In this document: positions 60,481-64,000 of the stretch, piece after piece
Position numbering within the stretch: position 1 is the stretch's first letter
Layout: each line of letters begins with the position of its first letter
Origin: Sesamum alatum
Lineage: Eukaryota; Streptophyta; Magnoliopsida; Lamiales; Pedaliaceae
DNA length: 64,000 bases
Direction: 5' to 3'
Assembly: GCA_034509735.1 (NCBI GenBank)
Contig: JACGWO010000007.1
Location: 23,278,046 to 23,342,045, forward strand
Position numbers and translations under genes: made by a program
The notes under the pieces: model-generated
Told to the model about the DNA's origin: nothing
Seen by the model: only the letters and a program-made list of their open reading frames with translations
The model's database searches: none

Positions 60481-61104
60481 AAATGAGTCCCCCAAGGAAC
60501 AAGAAAGAAGTACAAAAATTAACAGGAAGAATGGCGGCCTTAAGCAGGTTCATTTCGCGAGGAGCCGAGAAAGGACTCTCCTTTTTTAAGACCCTCAGAA
60601 AAGTAGAGGGATTTTCATGGAACGAGGAATGCCAAGAAGCATTTGATAACCTAAAGAAGTATCTGTCAACCCCTCCATTGTTGACCAAACCCAAACAAGG
60701 AGAACAACTGTACCTATACCTGGCAGCCTCTGAGGACACAGTGCGTGCAATGTTGGTTAGAATACAAGGGAGAGAGCATCAACCCATCTACTATGTGAGC
60801 AAAATATTGCAGGGAGCAAAACCAAGATATCCCCCAATTGAAAATTTGTCCTTGGCATTGGTGACGGCTTCCAGGAAGCTACGTCCATATTTTCACTCCC
60901 ACAAGGTAAAGGTATTGACAAACCACCCCCTGAAGCATATTCTGGCAAGCCCTAACACTTCGGGGAGGATGATCAAATGGGCGGTGGAACTGAGTGAACA
61001 CAAAATAGAATTCCAACCGTGTCCCGCTATAAAAACACAAGTCCTTGCAGTTTTCATTTCAGTGTTAACTCCGAGAGCGGAGGAAGAGAAACACAATTTA
61101 TGAA
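60481..61104 (+). pseudogene. RT connection and RNase H of Tat element 2
   Basis: A 206-codon open stretch continues RT (KEVQKLTGRMAALSRFISR, FFKTLRKVEGFSWNEECQ) into RNase H (QPIYYVSKILQGAKPRYPPIE, SHKVKVLTNHPLKHIL). Some RNase H positions are altered (for example VRAMLVRIQ in place of a VSAVLVRE type). It ends at a stop at 61101. Confidence 0.82.
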
Positions 61105-61520
61105 AAATGTTCGTAGACGAATCGTCTACCGCAACAGGCAGCAGAGTAGGGATAATCATTGAAAGCGCGGAAGCAGACACCATGGAGTATGCCGTCACAC
61201 TAGCCTTTCCGGCCTCAAATAACGAAGCTGAATGCGAAGCAGTATTACTTGGAACCAAATTAATCCACGCGGCAGGAGCCCAACGGGTGCATGTATTCAA
61301 TGACTCCCAACTCGTGGTCAATCAGGCAGAGGGGGAATACGAAGCACAACGAGTAAAAATGGCTAAATACTTGGCGAAACTCCATGAAAAAAAAAAAAAG
61401 AAAAGTTCCAAGAATGTAGCATCAAACAAATCCCCAGGGAACAAAACTCGGAAGCTGATCAACTAGCAAGACTAGCTAGCTCAGTTTACTTCATTAAAAA
61501 ACGAACCGTAACCCTACTGT
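61105..61520 (+). pseudogene. Additional archaeal-type RNase H of Tat element 2
   Basis: It holds FVDESS (family VDGSS), VGIIIESAEADTMEYAV, NNEAECEAVL and VFNDSQLVVNQ, the Tat-specific second RNase H. A 12-base A-run at 61388-61399 has shifted the frame, after which the FQECSIKQIPREQNSEADQL-type segment is read in another frame. Confidence 0.82.
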
Positions 61521-62830
61521 CAGCAATGCAGTCGGCAATCAGTCTGGAAGAAAATGCCGGAGGAGGGAGCAAAGAAATCCTCGTAATAGACGATACGACC
61601 ACTCAGTGGAAGACTCCCATCATTCAATTTTTGGCGGAGGGAATCCTGCCCCCAGACCATAAAGAAGCCAGAATGATAAGGACACGTTCCGCCAGATTGA
61701 CTTTAATAGACGGGAAACTATACAAAAGGGGATTTTCCACTCCATTGTTAAAATGCTTAGACTGCAAACGAGCTGAATACGTCCTCCGGGAAATACACGA
61801 AGGTAGCTGCAGAAATCATTCAGGGCCCGATCCTTGGCCAAAAAGGCTTTACGGCAAGGATATTATTGGCCAACCTTGTTGGAAGACACATCAGCTTTGG
61901 TACGCAAATGCTCCCCCTGCTAAAAGCACACTAACCATCTGTATAATCTCACTGCGTTCATGAAAACATTGGAAAGTCCTTGCCCATTCGACATGTTGGG
62001 GATGGATATAGTGGGGAAGCTACCTTGCGCGGTCGGACAGAAGGAATACATAATCGTAGCAATTGATTACTTCATCAAATGGGTGGAGGCGAAACTCCTA
62101 TCAAGCATCAACGATAAAGAAGTAATCAAGTTCGTATGGCAAAACATCATCTGCTGATTTGGCATTCCCAGAGTGATAGTCAGAGACAATGGAACTTAGT
62201 TCCAAGGAAGCAAAATGAAGAACTGGTTAGAGGAGTTGAAGATAAAGCAACTGTTCACATCAGTAAACAACCCCCCCAAGCAAATGGTCAAGCTGAAGTG
62301 ACGAATCAAACCATTCTTCATCAATTGAAAACGCGTACGGGAAAAGCTAAAGGAAACTGGGTGCACGAACTCCCAGGAGTTCTATGGGCGTACCGCACCA
62401 CCCCTAGAGAATCAACAAAAGAATCCCCGTTCAATTTGGTGTGGGACGGAAGCTGTACTCCCCGCAGAAATAGGAGAGGAAACTTGGAGAGTAAAAGTAT
62501 ACGACGAAGAACTAAACTCTCAAGTGACAAGGGAAGATTTAGATTTGATCGAGGAAACTAGGGAGGCAGCGGAAAGAAGGATCCAAGCATACAAACGCTT
62601 AATGACCAAAGCTTATGACGGCAGGTACGCCCCCGAGGTTTTCAAGAAGGGGAACTGGTGTTGCGGAAGACTAAAGCCACGGGACCTATCGGAAAGCTAG
62701 ATGCCAAGTGGGATGGCCCTTACATAGTGACAGAAGTAGTAGACCAACTACTTACAGATTGAAGATGGAAGATGGAAGACCACTCCCTCAAACTTGGAAT
62801 GTAAAAAACTTGAAAAAGTATTACGTGTAA
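61521..62830 (+). pseudogene. Integrase and pol end of Tat element 2
   Basis: Pieces at 61526-61963, 61960-62157 and 62136-62561 cover a linker, the zinc-binding part (EIHEGSCRNHSG at about 61792, later broken by frameshifts), the catalytic core (LGMDIVGKLPCAVGQKEYI, FIKWVEAKLLS, RDNGT near 62185) and [19 protein letters not shown] at 62155 and TAG at 62197 interrupt the core. The usual pol C-terminus (RIQAYKRLMTKAYDGR, then PLPQTWNVKNLKKYYV) ends with TAA at 62828-62830. The family function is insertion of element DNA. Confidence 0.85.
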
Positions 62831-63340
62831 CTATTTTTCCCATTGAATAAAGAATCCATTTGTCCTTGAGTGAATTCATTATGATAACTCTCTGTTTATT
62901 AAAGTCCAATTACTGACGCATGATATTCCATACCAATGTTATGCGATAGTATTACTCAAAACAAAAAAGAAAATATATACTAATATCCAAAAGGTTGATC
63001 ATGATATGGCAGCCCGAAAAACAAAGGCCAAAAAACTACCTTGAGGGAAGGTACCCCCCAAGAGTAAAAGGCTAAAAGAATCCTCTGTGAATAAAGAGAG
63101 TTCCATAGAATGGGAACTCCTTAAGAAAATTCTTAAAGAAAAACTTTAAGGCAAACACTATCATTTATAAATGTGCATAAAAAAAAAAGAATCTCCATAA
63201 TACCAACATAAAGAAAGCGTGTGAGAGAAAAATACCCAAGGTAACAGCAAAATACGAGAGTCAAGAAAGAACACTAAGAATAAAAAAGCAAATGAAAAAA
63301 TGAAGTCCTATCAGACTATGGCGCATCAGGTGCAGGTACA
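62831..63340. other. Non-coding region after pol of Tat element 2
   Basis: AT-rich. It contains no evident LTR, purine tract or array. It separates pol from the antisense frame. Confidence 0.55.
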
Positions 63341-63814
63341 TCAGTTTAGGACAATCTCGGCCTCCCCATTCACAATAGCTCGTCCATCACCTTCCGGCCC
63401 TACAAGCTCTGCCACCGAAGGATCAAGAAACAAGAAATCCTCCCCGGAAAAAGGACCGTTGGAACGCAAGGTCGCACGACACTTCCTAATAGTTTGGTCA
63501 TAAACCTCCTCAGCCTTGGCAAGCGCCGCAAGCTCAAAATCTCCAGACTTCTCAAACTCCTCCCTAAAGTCAGCCTTAATGCATTCCAAGTAAATCCTCC
63601 CCGCTTCAAACTTGAGGAATTGAGAACCTGAATTAACCTCACAGTTAAGAGAATCTCTGAGTTCCTTCCCAAGCGCAACAACATCAGCAAGCTCCCCCTC
63701 CAAGTATTCCTTAACTTTGGTGGATTCGGCCAAAGCCGAAGTCAAACGGCTTATCTCCCCCTGATACTTCTCAAAGCGCTTGGAAGCCACTTCAGCCAAA
63801 GTGTTCACACACAA
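63341..63814 (-). pseudogene. Antisense coding region of Tat element 2 (coiled-coil end)
   Basis: A 157-codon frame on the minus strand has a coiled-coil start (LAEVASKRFEKYQGEISRLT, KEYLEGELADVVALG), then EKSGDFELAALAKAEEVYDQ and a hydrophobic/acidic end (SVAELVGPEGDGRAIVNGEA). This is the type of C-terminal half seen in plant putative gypsy-type transposon (PF04195) proteins. It lies between pol and the missing 3' LTR, opposite to gag-pol, as in element 1. Its first Met may not be the real start: the minus-strand sequence continues beyond 63814 to the window edge, and an intron there is possible. Whether it is still functional cannot be judged. Confidence 0.6.
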
Positions 63815-64000
63815 AAAGAGAAACCATGAAGAACACTACAAGAATCTTAAACTTAAACATAAGCGACGAAGAAACTACGCACCCTAGCAGACTCCCCGCA
63901 GAGCATGCTCACGAAACCATCGTCTGATAGGGAAGAAAACTTGGATACATCGAACTCGCTAATCGTGGGACGAAGTTTCTCCCTCGCTATCTGGGCGTCG
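63815..64000 (-). other. Upstream continuation of the antisense region
   Basis: On the minus strand a coding-like part (about 64000-63885, with RRPDSEGEKLRPTISEFDVS-type content) is followed by GGTGCGTAGTTTC, a possible splice donor, and T-rich DNA before the frame at 63814. This is inference from composition only. Confidence 0.35.

Larger units (their letters stand above)
57229..64000 (+). mobile_element. Ty3/gypsy Tat-lineage retrotransposon 2 (3' end outside the window)
   Basis: The internal region shows gag, protease, RT, RNase H, a second archaeal-type RNase H, integrase and then a non-coding region with an antisense frame. It has the same domain order as element 1 but different LTRs, so it is another family of the Tat group. 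Coding is better preserved than in element 1, yet each domain has at least one stop or frameshift. Neither its polypurine tract nor its 3' LTR is in the window. Confidence 0.88.

Overview
The window is nuclear DNA of a flowering plant, most likely a eudicot. Two cellular genes have plant-type GT-AG introns and closely resemble plant proteins. Almost everything else is plant transposon sequence: Ty3/gypsy chromovirus, Ty3/gypsy Tat lineage, an L1-type LINE with a DUF4283-like ORF1, and short terminal-inverted-repeat (TIR) elements in an AT-rich background. The species cannot be named from the sequence.

Layout. 1-4666: an internally deleted Del/Tekay-like chromovirus on the minus strand, with two roughly 2.2 kb LTRs (the left one cut by the window edge). 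5875-12415: four TIR elements, one of which (7790-10968) contains a 2257 bp solo LTR. 12541-25144: a decayed but structurally complete Tat-lineage element on the plus strand, with both LTRs, TSD AATAT, gag, protease, RT, RNase H, an extra archaeal-type RNase H, integrase, a 30 bp tandem array and an antisense coding region. Its second RNase H is split by a second solo LTR. 25476-26016: a TIR element. 26392-36819: a STE20/Fray/OSR1-like protein kinase gene (22 coding exons, 721 codons). 37500-40863: intergenic DNA with a TIR element. 40875-48110: a decayed LINE with an 11 bp TSD, its RT split by a third solo LTR. 48508-50291: a six-exon gene for a predicted plastid membrane protein of unknown function (246 codons). 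51632-55262: TIR elements and a very regular 54 bp tandem array. 55787-56558: a solo LTR of the first Tat element's family, on the minus strand. About 56564-64000: a second Tat-lineage element, running off the right edge inside its antisense coding region.

How the parts relate. The three solo LTRs at 8461, 17271 and 44658 are one family (TGTTAG...CTAACA, 5 bp TSDs, a late TATA box). All lie in the same orientation and each sits inside a different older element, which gives a relative order of insertion. Both Tat elements carry an antisense coding region between pol and the 3' LTR. Their in-frame stops fall mostly where C-to-T change of CAG, CAA or CGA explains them, as expected of old methylated copies. 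The two host genes appear intact. I see no rRNA, tRNA, CRISPR array or bacterial-type operon.
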